A stretch of DNA of 64,000 bases, taken from the NCBI RefSeq assembly GCF_947507565.1, contig NC_089176.1, forward strand, positions 310,001 through 374,000, in the 5' to 3' direction. Of the stretch, positions 21,682 to 34,062 are shown in pieces (the stretch's first letter is position 1; each line of letters begins with the position of its first letter). The notes beneath the pieces were generated by a model. That model searched no databases and was not told the origin of the DNA. It saw only the letters and a list, made by a program, of their open reading frames with translations. The translations under genes were made by a program, and so were the position numbers. The DNA is from Oscarella lobularis. Taxonomy: Eukaryota > Porifera > Homoscleromorpha > Homosclerophorida > Oscarellidae.

Positions 21682-22719
<1,038 letters not shown>

Positions 22720-22983
22720 TTCGTTCGTGCGATTGCGATTGTGATCGAGTTTTGCGCTCTCCCGACGGCTTTTATACAGCGATCAATATGGCGACTCGCG
22801 AGAGGCCCGATATGTGTTGCCCAGGGCACGCGAGCTTTTATAGGCTAGATACGCCCAGTTTTGTTGCTATTTCCGGAATGTTGGACGTCATCGAGTCCAG
22901 CGCGCGTTATCGGCTACGAAATCCTTAGGGTGGCTCGCTTTTTGACGCTTAGCGGTCGATCTTTGTTTCGATTTCGGTCGCGA
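22720..22983. promoter_or_regulatory. Shared RAC1/TRMT1 promoter region
   Basis: The 264 bases between the divergent start codons of RAC1 and TRMT1 hold no coding exon that I can support and are CpG-rich, so they probably drive both genes. Confidence 0.5.
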
Positions 22984-24988
22984 ATGACGGAGAGCGATGC
23001 GGAATCGTATCGTCGCGTCTCCGAAGGAAAAGCGACAATTCTGTATCCACGAAACGAAGAAGTCTTCTATAATCCCGTCCAAGAATTCAATCGAGACTTG
23101 AGGCGAGTTCTCTAAGCTCAAATCTGGAAAACAAATAGCCAGGGTTTCTTTTCGGGGGTGCAGCACGGCCGTTATACGCGAATTCATAGGCGAAAAAAGC
23201 AACGTTTCGATTTTGGAAGCTCTCGCCGCTTCCGGTTTGCGATCGATTCGCTACGCACTAGAAATCCCGCGCGGACTAAGCCGAATCGTCGCGAACGATC
23301 TCAGTCCAGCCGCAGTGGAATCAATCAAACGAAACGTGGAACACAATCAGGTCAATCACATCGTCACGCCCACTTGTACAGATGCAAGGTAACATTGATA
23401 AAAATGCAACAGTCTAACGAACGAACCTTAATTAGTTTGCTGATGTATCAGCATCGAGTGAAAAAATTTGACGTCATCGACCTGGATCCCTACGGATCGC
23501 CGTCGCCTTTTTTAGATTCAGCTGTACAAGCAGTTTCCGACGGAGGTAGAATAAATAAATAAATAAATAAATAAGTACCCCCTTCCTTAGGACTTCTCTG
23601 TGTCACTTGCACTGACATGGGAGTCCTTTGTGGTAGCAATAGCGAGGCTTCGTACGCGAAATACGGGTCCGTGTCGCTCAAAGCGTCCTATTGTCATGAA
23701 ATGGTTTGCCCTCTCTCTGATTTGTCACGAAAATGACATCATCGCGTGGCTCTAGGCTCTGCGCATTGCCTTGGCTAGCATCGAGAGTCATTGTGCTCGA
23801 TACAAGCGCTACATTCGACCTCTCCTTTCAGTCAGTGTCGATTTTTATATTCGCGTTTTCGTGCAAGTCTTCACCGGCGCTGTTCACGTGAAAGATTCAG
23901 CTAGGTATAGACTCTAAGAGTATGAGGCAGTACCGATGTTCCTAGACTATTTACTTATAGTAAAAAAGCCTATGTTTATCGCTGCATTGGGTGCGATTCA
24001 TTTCACCTACAGAACGTAGGCAAGAGAGTAGAAAAAGAGAAAAGGTTTCCTTCAAAAACACATCATAATCATAGAATCACTATCTTACGTTCTCTCGGTT
24101 TTAGTATAAAATATTCACCCGGTACTGGACCGCCTATAATCGGTCAGCATTGCGACGAGTGCGGCAGCGTTTTTCAGGTATAATCAAACAATTTGAGACC
24201 GTCATTTTACAGTCAGATGTCGTACGTTTCAGGTCGGAGGTCCTGTATGGGCCAAACCGATTCACGACATCGATTTCGTAAAGAAACTCCTGGCTCACGT
24301 CTCTGATGCCGAGACGGCGAAATACGGTACCGTAGATAGAATGAGAGGCACACTATCCGTCATATCAGAAGTAGGAAGTGTAGATAAATTCTAGTACCAC
24401 TCTATTCTCAAGGGGTCTGTAATTTAGGAGCTACCCGATTACCCGTTTTATTATTGCGTTGATAAAATGTGCGGATTCGTGCACTGCACGACGCCGCCTC
24501 TCCTCTCCTTCAAGTCAGCGAAAATTAATTCGTAGATTCAATATTTTTAGTTAGGCTATTTCTCTTTGACTTGAGGTCTGCTCTGATGAGTCTCGGTCAT
24601 CAGGTCAGCTTCACGCACTGTCGTCAAAACGCTTTTAAAACGAGCGCTAGCAATAAAGTTCTATGGGACGTACTTCGATCTTGGGTGAGATCACGTGGCT
24701 TTGCTGCAGAGGCCCACTGGGAAATTATTCGTAGATAAAATCTAATCCTGTTAACATGAAGAAAGTCAGTGAGAAATCGCCTACAGCTGTGTTTCTTTCC
24801 AAAGAATCTAGGTAGAGTTCGCGCACGAAGGCCGGGTGGTTTTTAATTGTTCTCGTAGTTTAGAGGTCGATTTTACTGTGAGACCGGATGCGAATCCTCC
24901 CTCGAGGCAAAAGAAGTTGTTGCGATTCCAGGAGAATCCCCTGCCCAATTGGGGCCCGAAATCGAGAGCAAAGAAGCGGTGCATTTAG
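22984..24988 (+). CDS. TRMT1: TRMT1, tRNA (guanine26-N2)-dimethyltransferase
   Basis: At least 12 small exons; those defined well are 22984-23102, 23164-23388, 23436-23545, 23591-23703, 23756-23904, 23961-24044, 24105-24177, 24233-24370, 24428-24513 and 24576-24684. The SAM-binding core is seen in [29 protein letters not shown] and [13 protein letters not shown] Cys pair in [10 protein letters not shown] resembles the zinc site. [13 protein letters not shown] and [14 protein letters not shown] match the human enzyme, which makes dimethyl-G26 in tRNAs. Intron 1 needs a GC donor (AG|GCGAGT). The exon edges at 24700-24770 are uncertain. The protein ends soon after [15 protein letters not shown] and lacks the C-terminal zinc finger of vertebrates. 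Confidence 0.92.
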
Positions 24989-25349
24989 TAGGAAAGACGC
25001 GCGTATCATCTAGCATACAGATTTTCATATAGGAAAGAAAACAGCGAAACTCTCACGAATAAACGAAAGCGTCTACAGGGTCGTACGAAGTCAGAAAACG
25101 CTGAAAAACGAATAGAGCACAAGTGCAAGAACTTTTTGAAGGTAGGGAGGAGGAGAACATAAGGAGATTTGCTGTACAACGTGATTAGGGAACGTGCCGA
25201 TATGAAGATAAATGTCGTTACTCTCATGACCCTTCTTCTCCTAAGCAGGACATGTAAGTTAGTTTTTTGAGAATAAGCAGAAGGGGGTCTTTGTTTTGAG
25301 ATACAGCAGAGACACTAAAATTGACACAGATTTGCAGTTCTACTGGCTT
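24989..25349. other. Intergenic stretch between convergent TRMT1 and dispanin genes
   Basis: No supported gene. An ATG at 25202 opens 17 residues that look like a signal peptide (MKINVVTLMTLLLLSRT) followed by GTAAGT, but no second sense exon was found downstream, so it is not called as a gene. Confidence 0.4.
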
Positions 25350-25946
25350 TCAATTAAAGAAAGTGGCAAGGAAACACATGTAGGCGACGAGTCCAAGCGC
25401 TGCACCCACTATGTTGATTAACAAAGCCACGCGAGCGCTGGACTTTCCCTTCTCCCGATTTCCCGCCTTGAAATCCGAGTAGCTCTGCGAACGGAAATGA
25501 AATACACAGGCAGGCACACCCTCAACTATCGCGCCGAGGCCTTACTTGAGAAGAAAGAAGAAGGGCAATTATTCCGCACAGAAAGCAGCAGAATAGAGTT
25601 GTAAAAACGGAGAATGGAAAATAGCTTGCCGAAAGCGGATTCTCTTGAGTCACGGCCACTGCGCTTGGCATGATCTAAATCCAATTTATTATACGGTTCC
25701 CATAAAAAAAAGGTCTCCGCTAGCTGTACATGCCTGAGGTTGGCTCATGACAATTGCCACTTCAGTTTGTTGACCACTATAGTACGGAGGAGGCAACGTC
25801 GACGACGTGGCGTGAGGCGTTTCGCTGACGATTCCCTCAGGCGATTGCATTTCCTTGCCGTCGAAAGTGTCGACGAAGTGAGCGGCAGAAGATGCTGTCG
25901 CAGCGAGATTACGAAGCATGGGGAAGATCTCTAGGCCTACCGTCAT
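25350..25946 (-). CDS. Dispanin/CD225 (IFITM-like) two-pass membrane protein
   Basis: Three exons on the minus strand (25946-25734, 25674-25546, 25484-25350) give 158 aa. The N-terminal half is polar and Pro-rich (STLPPPYYSGQQTE), as in dispanins. YFPFSVFTTLFCCFLCGIIA is the first intramembrane segment with a CC palmitoylation-type pair. A loop with SYSDFKAGNREKGKSSARVA and the second helix LLINIVGAALGLVAYMC then complete the CD225 domain. Family members include IFITM restriction factors, TUSC5 and PRRT proteins; which one this matches is not clear. Intron 1 requires a GC donor (CAG|GCATGT). A start at the internal Met (MLRNLAAT) is also possible. Confidence 0.83.
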
Positions 25947-26239
25947 TCTCTACAAGGGTAGAAAAGTCGGAGGCCATTGCGAAGGATGCGGAAGTAGGCT
26001 GAAGAACGCGGAAAAGTGGAGGTTAGTCTTCCTCGCATGCTCAGTCTTAGATGTATATATAGAGAGAAACGCGCAATAGTATTTCCTTTATCATATTCGA
26101 CAGCACGCGGGAGGCAACGTTGGTGATAGGCTAGTAAACGTATCCAAAACAAGAAGAACACAGTAGCAAAAATATACAAACAGCTCACACAGAAAAGTAG
26201 AAAAGTAAGAAAAATAATCGTTAGACGCACAGATGTGCT

Positions 26240-26877
26240 TTAAAGCTTCTCATAGGTTGGTGAATTGGCGCTAGGACTAGCGTGGAGACGATAGGCACTG
26301 GTCAAAGCAAGCAGAGCCTAGAAGAGACAAGGACAAATAAGATATCGATCACAGTCTCATCTATACTTACTGTGCCGAAAAATGCGAAGAAGGCGAAAAC
26401 AAGTGAGACTCGCGCGTTCAAATCTTCGACATCGTTAAGATACGTCTCTTTCCCAGTTGGCAGTTGACCGTATCCTTGCGTCATGAGAGCAAACGCCGTA
26501 ATCCAAATGAGCACGAACACGAAATTCAACACGACGTCGAACAGGAGAACGATTTGACTCCAATCAGAGCTGCTTTCGGCTTTCCAAATGAAATAAATGT
26601 CGACGAAGACGAGGAGGACGCAAACGATGAGACTGAGCGAACCGGCGGCCTCGCCGAGCGCGCACGCCGCCATGTGACCGTTGTAAACGCACGTACCGTT
26701 GAGGAGATCCTCGTACCAGTCCTTCGTACCCGTCGAAGAGATCGCTCCAAGGACAACAATCGAACTGATCTAGAAAGGGCTACTTAGCACGTTCCGAGCT
26801 AGTCGAACGCTTCTCACAATAACAATACAACGAATTGCGACTATAATCCACGCTTTCGCTCCCGAAAACGCCGTCAT
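26240..26877 (-). CDS. Synaptogyrin-like four-pass membrane protein (G)
   Basis: Three exons on the minus strand (26877-26818, 26769-26371, 26317-26240), introns at the same two positions and phase 0 as the plus-strand family, give 178 aa. Loop TCVYNGHMAACALG has the cysteine pair. Helices 2-4 are clear, with LNARVSLVFAFFAFFGT before the last intron. The C-terminal tail is short (SPSANSPTYEKL). It is the only member of the array on the minus strand and the most distant from the TRAF cluster. Its start codon lies 57 bases from that of the divergent gene at 26935. Confidence 0.86.
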
Positions 26878-26934
26878 TTTTGCGTGAAATGATGTGGCAC
26901 GTGACGTGAGCTCGCACGTTGTTTCCCTTTGTTT
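26878..26934. promoter_or_regulatory. 57-bp bidirectional promoter
   Basis: Only 57 bases separate the start codons of gene G (minus) and the gene at 26935 (plus). The gap contains CACGTGACGTGAG, which overlaps an E-box and a CRE-like half site. Confidence 0.5.
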
Positions 26935-27607
26935 ATGCTTCGTTCGATCGCTCGTCTCGTCGTTCGGGAGCTGAAGAGAGGCAAGAAAGAAGTTTGGGAC
27001 GACATCAAACCTCTACGGAATCCTCCAGGGCAAGAGAACCGAGCTCACCATATAAATAAAGTTTACTGTGCTTCGTTTTTCGTCGCAGATACGTTCCGCC
27101 GCCTCGCAATCCAAGACTTTCGTTTCTCACGCACATCCAAGTTTGGAAAGACGCCTCGGAGAGTTATAGGGACACGTGGCGACGCACTTTAGGTCCGTGC
27201 TTCATCAGAAGGACCGCTGACATTGACATTCTTTCTTTAGAGGGATGGAAGGGAGGCAGTGGAGCGACGGTAAAAAAGGCGGAGAAAATAGAAACGTCTC
27301 GTCCCGGGGAGCCAAAAGCAGAGCTGGAGACGGCCAAAAGCATCGAGGAATTAGTTCAAGAGGGAAAGATGACCATGGTTTCACGCAATCATTTTTCCCT
27401 AGGCATTTGATTTAATGTTATTACTAGGAGGCAGCTAAGAAGCCCGGCAGACGACTTTTTAAGGAGAGTTGGATTCTCTATAAGACGACGTTAGCAGCTT
27501 TCATTGCAGGATACAAAGAAGGCTTTCAGAATCCACTCTGGAATCCATCAAAAACAATCAAAATCGCAGAAAATGTATTTAAAACGGATGAAGAAAAGAA
27601 GACGTAG
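26935..27607 (+). CDS. Predicted mitochondrial protein, family not recognised
   Basis: Four exons (26935-27029, 27089-27192, 27241-27377, 27428-27607) give 171 aa. The start MLRSIARLVVRELKRGKK is basic and fits a mitochondrial presequence. The body reads PPGYVPPPRNPRLSFLTHIQ, then a charged linker, and ends with a conserved-looking aromatic segment (ESWILYKTTLAAFIAGYKEG). I do not recognise the family. The exon 1 donor must be GC (CAGG|GCAAGA) to keep this frame; with a GT donor no comparable frame exists. All four junction phases agree, which supports the model. Confidence 0.65.
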
Positions 27608-28086
27608 CGTATTCAACATAGAAACCCTCATAAAATTTTTTCTACATGGAGAGCCTAACCTCAAATATTAAGCTTTTCCCAGCAGCCCGTTTTCACTGAT
27701 TACAACCCACTACGTATACAGTACATAGGTCCTCCTCAATGCCATCTCGTCTGCTCCAATGTCAAGTTTTCCAGTGGCCAGCTATGACAGAACGCCGGCT
27801 TTGCAATACAGAAAAGCCCGGCAGGGAAACGATTAGAGTCTAAATGAAACGTAGCAGGCTTCTTCCTTGAACTTGGCGGCACAGACCAAGCACCGCGCTG
27901 ACCGCTAATGCTAGTATAGCTCTTGCTCTTCTTTGAAACGATCCAGCGCCTTTTTCGTTTCCGCCTTCGAAATTCCACGGCGGTCACGTGAACGTGCGGT
28001 TAGATCGATTCGCAAAAACGCTTTTATTTGAGCAAAAACGCGCACTTACAATCTATACTAACGAAAAAACTTCTACCTGGCTCAAA
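27608..28086. other. Intergenic stretch
   Basis: No supported gene. A minus-strand AATAAA near 28025 could end the weak gene called at 28087-28533. A short minus-strand frame around 27900-27990 (SKAETKKALDRFKEEQELY) looks protein-like but has no convincing start or acceptor. Confidence 0.4.
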
Positions 28087-28533
28087 TTATCTTGAATATG
28101 TCCCGTTCTTCGCGTTATCTTCGCGTCGCGTCGTTTTTCTTTCGTCCGACTTCTCTCCTGCGAAAAAAAAGAGATTAGTTACTGTAAATTAATCCGTGTA
28201 CGTACCTTTTTGTTGCGTCCGTATTCGCGCTACCCAGGCTACACCGCGGGGAGGTTCGGACGCGTCGTAGCCCAGGGAAATCTTCGCAAAGCGAGGATCC
28301 CCTTCCAAAAAGTGTCGGGCGAGTTGCGGGTCCTCGGCCAATCCATTCAGTACCCACCTGGATGAGGATCGGCCCCTAATACCGAAACCCCGGTGCGCTG
28401 GTACCAAAGCCTTCGGTATGTCTTCCTGAGAAGAACCGGGCCTTGTGGACTGGAGAGAGGCTGACCGCTGTTTGTAGGAGTCGACAATGAAGACAGTGCA
28501 ATGGAGGAATCGAAGGCTCCTGGGCTGGATCAT
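28087..28533 (-). CDS. Uncertain two-exon gene, unknown product
   Basis: A minus-strand frame from 28533 to 28206 splices with a GTACGT donor to 28157-28087 and gives 132 aa. The text includes EDPQLARHFLEGDPRFAKIS and a charged tail (GEKSDERKTTRREDNAKNGT). I do not recognise it. An AATAAA near 28025 follows in the right place. The sequence from about 28200 to 28880 is more GC-rich than its surroundings and could instead be an unrecognised repeat or a noncoding RNA. Existence as a protein gene is doubtful. Confidence 0.3.
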
Positions 28534-29210
28534 CGTTGGTCTAATCGCGTCGTTCGGGTGAGAAAAGTGCCGGCAACCAGACCATAGTTGAACACCCCCT
28601 CCAAGCCGTATCCACTCAGCTTAACGCGGATCGTGCTTGTTGACGACAATAAGACCTCGAACGATCCGTCTGCCCAGTGCGTAAACCGAGGCCGAAGCCC
28701 CCCATCGCCCCGCTTACGGGCTCCGGCACGGAATTAACCGTGGGCCACGCTGAGATCCAACTATCCTCACTTGCCTTCTGCCAAAGCCCCCGAGCCAGTC
28801 CTCTCAAGGATGAGACGCAGATTGCTCCACGCCGCACCCACCCTCAGCCGCAACTGAAGGAAGATCTGTGTGCGCTTCGCTTTTGAACAGTGTAGCTCCG
28901 CCCAGCGCGCTCATTGGTCCGCGGTGTCACGTGGTGTGACGTTGAGCGCGTTCATTGGCTCTACCGCTCGTAGGCGCGAAATCGTAAACCGGTTTTGAAA
29001 ACAGGTTGGCGGCAACGGCCAAAATGCTATCTTTAGAAATCAAATGATGCAACCGTCGACGTCACGGTCACGCGAGTGACGTAAGATCGACCACGCTCAA
29101 GATGGATTGAGAAATTCAAAAGTCGAATGGCGGATAAAAAAGATGAAAATTTACCTCGAAATACCACGCGATCCCACGTGCTCTGCTCTTCTTATATTCC
29201 CGGATGTAAA
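28534..29210. other. Unassigned GC-rich stretch and POLR3E upstream region
   Basis: Bases 28560-28880 have no convincing coding frame on either strand and no match I recognise. From 28900 to 29126 there are two ATTGG (CCAAT-box) elements near 28913 and 28953, a CACGTG at about 28928 and several CpGs, fitting a housekeeping promoter for POLR3E. Confidence 0.4.
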
Positions 29211-32200
29211 ATGGACTCGAACGCAAAGGACGACGAGGACGACCCGATCGTCCGCGAGGTTTGACGTCGCATAGTGCGAAAAAGCTGTATTGCACGTTTC
29301 TTTGTTCAGATTGACGTTTACTGGTCAAATCCGGCGAATAAAAACCTCGCCGTTATTCAAGTTTGTCCTCTCCCTGCCCCCCGCGCTTGAAATTCACCTC
29401 CCCAAATACGTTTAGTACCCTCTACGACCTGCGAATCGGCCCATCGACCCGTCGCAGGTCCTCGCCGTGCGAATGAAGCCCAAGCAGGAAAAAGTAGGCG
29501 TGGTCGCTAAAAAGAAAAGAGAAAAAAATTGACGATTCTGTAGCTGCAATTGGAGCTTGCAATCGACACGGAGAGCAAGCACTACGACCAGGCCAAAGGA
29601 CGTCGCGTAGCGAGCAGCGTCGACGCGGCGACGGCGACGGCACGCGGCGACGAAAGCGAAGACTTTTATCAGAGGCACGCGACATTAGAATACACTACAT
29701 TGTTTTCATATTCTCTCTCCTTGTCTCGCAGTCCTCTAATGGACAGGCAGATACTCGAGTCGGATTCGAGTTCGCCGCCTTCAGGGCGATACGCTATTGG
29801 AGTAATGCGTAACGGTAGAATTCAATAATTAATTTTTTTTGAATCGTTTATTGTATCGGTTTTATAGGGGCACTTCATTTGACTCCCGTTCAGCACATTT
29901 TTCGAATGAAGCCCAGTTTTTCCTACGTTGACAAAGCAGATAAAGGAAAAACCACCGCCACTGCCACGACTCGCGAAGGTCCAGTACAAAAAACTGCATA
30001 AATAGATTAATAAATCAATATCGTTTTATAGTAGCCAACGATGGGCATGAGAGTGAAGACGAAGCTCGGCCTGTTACAGTAATATTAATTCGCATAGGAG
30101 GAATTCTATTCGTGACGTTTGTTTTCTCAGGTTCGTCTCGTTCGCCAAGGCGACAATAAGGGAAGAGCGAGTCGAGAGATGGCCGCTCGACAGCAACAAA
30201 TGGAATGGGAAGACGAGAAGTGGGTCGACTTGCGTTACTCTGGTCCAGACGTTCGTAACAATAGATCAATAAAAACCACGCGTATTTAAATTTTTTATTA
30301 TTAGTCAGAAAGTGCTGATCAGAAGTGGGAAAGTCTAAAGTGTCCAACTCCAGACGTTCACATTGAGTTCAACAGCACACCGGAGTAAATTATATTAATT
30401 AACACACCTAGGTNNNNNNNNNNNNNNNNNNNNNNNNNNNNNNNNNNNNNNNNNNNNNNNNNNNNNNNNNNNNNNNNNNNNNNNNNNNNNNNNNNNNNNN
30501 NNNNNNNNNNNNNNNNNNNNNNNNNNNNNNNNNNNNNNNNNNNNNNNNNNNNNNNNNNNNNNNNNNNNNNNNNNNNNNNNNNNNNNNNNNNNNNNNNNNN
30601 NNNNNNNNNNNNNCACCAGAGTAAATTATATTAATTAACACACCTAGGTGTTCTAATTAATTATGTCTTATTTTAGGCAATATCTTCGACGCCTTTGTCC
30701 AGCTCCTGAGAAAGATCAGAGGTATGGTTGTGACTATAGAGTCTCATTTCTTTATATTAATCTTTTAGCTCGGATCCCACTGCTCCTTCGCATGTTGTCT
30801 CACTGGCTCAGCTAAAGAACCTTGATCTCATAGACCAAGTGAAAACTCTTCTTACGAGCGGTAAAAAATCGGATCTCGTCCCTTTGTGACGCACCCTATT
30901 AATTTGTCATAGCCAAAGTGGTGCGTTTCAATCAACTGTGTCTTCTCCTGGAAGCCAGTTCAAAGCAAGCGACCGTTTTAAAGATATTGCCCTCGATTGC
31001 GTGGCTAGTTCAAGGCTGTTGGGTCGTCAAAAGGCAAGACAAGACTGCTCTTCTAATAACTCATTGATTAATACTTTATTTTATTAGTGAGTTGATTTAT
31101 CCAGAGGGAAAAGCGAGCCCCTTAACGGGTATTTCAGCCGAAGCCTTGCGCAAGGGAAGAGACTACGTTGTAAGGGGGGGAAAATGACTTCAATAGTGAA
31201 TTTCTGAAAGCGTTTGCTGGTCTCGCAGCTTTGGAAGTTCTCCCAGACGCGATTTATTATACGAAAAGAAGTCTCAAGCATCGTGAAGGTCAGTAAATCG
31301 GCTTCGAATGCTCTTCTCCTTGACGTCGTATGCACACAGCTGCCTTTTGACGATTTGAAAGACATCCTGGAACAGATAGCTAAACTACGAGTCACCCAGG
31401 GCTGGGAGTTCATTGGCGAATACGACGAGGAATTTGTAAAACGGTAAGCGTCTACGTATTATAGAAAAATATTTAATATTACTTTTACAGGCATGGAGAC
31501 GTTGTTGCAAGGCAGCAGCAACTCTGGGAGGCTCGTTACAGACAGTACGTTTAAGTTCTCTCTCTCTCTGTTCTCTCTCCTTAATCAGCGTCTTCTATTC
31601 AGATTATGTCAAGAGCTTGGCATTGCAAAGACGGACAAAATTGAACCACAAAAAACGGCTGCTACACTGGACTCCAGAAAAAGCTCCAAAGGTGAGTTCT
31701 CTTAGAATTTTCTCAGGTGTCTGTCCTATGAAATCCCGGGTCAAGACGCTGCAGCGGGAGCAGGAACGAAGCCCAGTGCCAAAACAAAGACTCAGCCAAC
31801 AAAGGCGAAGGAGAAATCGAAAAGTCAAAAGACATCGCCTCCCAAATTGCCCAAAACAAGCGAAACACCATCAGAAATGGAATGGGAATTGGAGCCACCT
31901 CAGCCAATAGTCATCGACATGAGCGGAGGAGGAGATTCGACGACGCAGCCAATGGAAGTCGAAGTGAACGCATCAACTCCTCATCAATCGCGCGGACTCA
32001 CAGCTCTAGTGAAAGCCGCAGCTGGATCTCAAGGATCGCTTCCACTCGCTTCATCGTCAACCGGAGTGGCAGCGTCGTCGCCGCCGGCGAGAATTCCAGC
32101 AACGCTGAGTCAAGTAAGCGATACCGTTGTGCAGTCTGTGCGCAGTTCGCTGGGCCGTACGGTGAAGAGCTTGAAGGATTTAAGGGATGTGGTGACTGGT

Positions 32201-32739
32201 GTACACACAGGTAATAATAGAGAACTCGATCTGCGACTGTTTTATGACGACGCGGGGGTTCCCTCTAGGCCCTGAGATATCCGACGCGGTTTTAGAAAGA
32301 GTGATACGTAGCGTAGGGGGGATTGAGATTGAGTATAAACGACGAAAGGTGTGTCTTAGTCTATGTCAGTCCTTTATTGTTCTATGACGCTTACTCTAAA
32401 TAGGATAGTGCTGTTCGTCTCTTTGCTCTTCGTTCGACCAAAGATCCAGCTGATAAAGTGAAAAATAAATTTTTAATAGATGATTTTTTAATCGATTCTC
32501 TCTCTCAGTATCGTCACTTTCTCTTGGACTTGTTCAAGGAAAGCGTTGTCTGGCAAAAGAAGGATTTTATCAAGCGGATCAAAGATGCTCTTGACGTTGA
32601 ACCGACTCAGAGAGACGTGACCAAAGTTCTCAAGGTCAGAAACGAGAGTAAACATCAATTTTTCACGTTCAATTCTATCTATTAGGATCTTTGCAAGTGT
32701 AAAAGCAACAAATACTGGCAACTTATAGGGAGCGAATAG
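29211..32739 (+). CDS. POLR3E: POLR3E, RNA polymerase III subunit RPC5
   Basis: Many short exons spell an RPC5 protein: MDSNAKDDEDDPIVRE then DVYWSNPANKNLAVIQ, ELAIDTESKHYDQAKGRRVA, LHLTPVQHIFRMKPSFSYVD, the gap, then AQLKNLDLIDQVKTLL and WQLIGSE before TAG. These follow human POLR3E in order (EIDVYLAKS, ELEMAIDTLNPNY, ELHLTPLHGILQLRPSFSYLDKAD). RPC5 forms the TFIIF-like part of Pol III with RPC4. An in-frame ATG at 29127 would add 28 residues; 29211 is chosen by similarity to the human start. A 200-N gap interrupts an intron. It ends 30 bases before the convergent EEF2KMT stop. Confidence 0.9.
30414..30613. other. Assembly gap (200 N) with duplicated flanks
   Basis: Exactly 200 N. The 36 bases before it (30378-30413) and the 36 after it (30614-30649) are the same but for one base, and both contain the exon end and GTAAAT donor of one POLR3E intron. 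Confidence 0.97.
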
Positions 32740-32769
32740 TCATGACTATAAGAGAGCAATTGGGTTTAT

Positions 32770-34012
32770 TTAAAAATTTAAGTAAGTAATCTTTATGAGT
32801 TCAATTTGCGAAGATTTGTCATATAAGAAAATGGAGTTTTTTGGTTCAGGCAGAACTTCCCAAGACAAGCCAAAGCCATCTATTGAATTAATTAAAAAAG
32901 GTAAATATTTGCAGCAATAGATTTGGGCTACTCACTCAGACTCGTTGTAAAAATCGCGTACGTGTCCTTATTTCGAATCGCCGACGAAACTAGAGCGCAC
33001 GATTTTCCTTTTTCGCAACTAAAAGACTCTGGTCTTCAGTCAGAACAAAGCAATTTTTCTAACCTTAGTACGAGATAAATCGTTTTAACGAGATGTGGTA
33101 TCGTGGTGGGATCAAAAACGACATCAGCCGCTAAAACGATGTCAACCGGTCGCGCGTAGTTTGATCCCCACTCGAGGATTTCCACGGAAACATCTGAGGA
33201 TTCGATAGAAAAAATTCTCCAGCTCTTGTAAGCGAACCTGGGAGATTATTGAGTGCTAAATTCTGCTCCAGAAGCTGCAGAACTTGATCATTGTGATCAG
33301 TGAATATATAGCGTGCTGGTTTTGCTGTTTTCAGCAGAACCAGACCGGTCAATCCCGCGCCGCAACCAAGTTCAAGAACGGACCTAAAAGCGAGACCAGA
33401 GATAATATATCATATATTATCTCTTCCCTCTTACCTATTGTCAAAATACTCTCGATTCTCGAGGATCCATTCAGCAAGGTGTAGCGCCGCTGGCCAAGTT
33501 TGCAAGCCTGTTGTGCCTTGACTAATAGCGCTGTCGCTCTCCTTCACTGTAATGGATGCCTCATCCTAACGACTATAGTGATTTGGCTTTATTTTGATTG
33601 ATTTCCGCTCACCATCAGATACGTTCTGTAATGTAGATTATCTGACGGGGTGTCTGCTTCCTCTTGAAGCAATCGGGAATGAATTAGATACATGTCTTCA
33701 ATGACTTCTGTGTCTAGTTCTTCACACTGTAGTAGGCACAGAAATATTACGGATTTTAACGTTTTAACAGGACGGTTTGCCTTCGTTATGATGTCTTTAA
33801 AAAACCGTCGTGCAAAACGGGCAGAAGGTGGGTATTTGGCATACAAAGGATCGTTGACCGTCTTCAAAGAGACGTTTACGAGACTAATCAACGTTTTCTG
33901 CGAATACCGATTGAATAAAACTGCTCTGCTCGTCAGGTTTCAGGGCAACTTTTCTGCATTCAGCCAACCATTTGGGCGTCATTGCCCAAAACGCTCGCCT
34001 CAGCGGATCCAT
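32770..34012 (-). CDS. EEF2KMT: EEF2KMT (FAM86), eEF2 lysine methyltransferase
   Basis: Minus-strand gene with several small exons. An N-terminal helical part with DPLYAKYPPSARFARRFFKD matches the FAM86 domain (human HPVCVKHPPSVKYARCFL). The methyltransferase follows: TTGLQTWPAALHLAEWILEN, motif I VLELGCGAGLTGLVLL, ARYIFTDHNDQVLQLLEQN, and VDIVLAADVVFDP. The end contains GLSWEVLPEPKNSIFLYD and stops at 32770. The vertebrate enzyme trimethylates Lys525 of eEF2. The first exon (ATG at 34012, MDPLRRAFWAMTPKWLAEC) is plausible but its junction to the next exon was not resolved. Confidence 0.82.
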
Positions 34013-34062
34013 GAACCCGCGCACGCGCACCTGCGCCTTTCAGGCTGTTAGCTACCACGAAA
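34013..34062. promoter_or_regulatory. 50-bp EEF2KMT/RNPS1 head-to-head interval
   Basis: Divergent start codons are about 50 bases apart, so the two genes must share a core promoter or have overlapping transcripts. Confidence 0.5.

Noticed and set aside
22861-22983. Upstream extension of TRMT1 as a mitochondrial presequence
   Set aside because: The frame is open but has no ATG before 22984, so the extension would need a non-ATG start.
25202-25258. Signal-peptide-like first exon followed by GTAAGT
   Set aside because: No second sense exon was found before the dispanin gene on the other strand.
27736-27987. Basic 83-aa minus-strand frame resembling a ribosomal protein
   Set aside because: No recognised motif, composition is random-like beyond the first 25 residues, and no promoter or splice context supports it.
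30395-30641. Open frames running through the N gap
   Set aside because: They consist of unknown residues and are artefacts of the gap.
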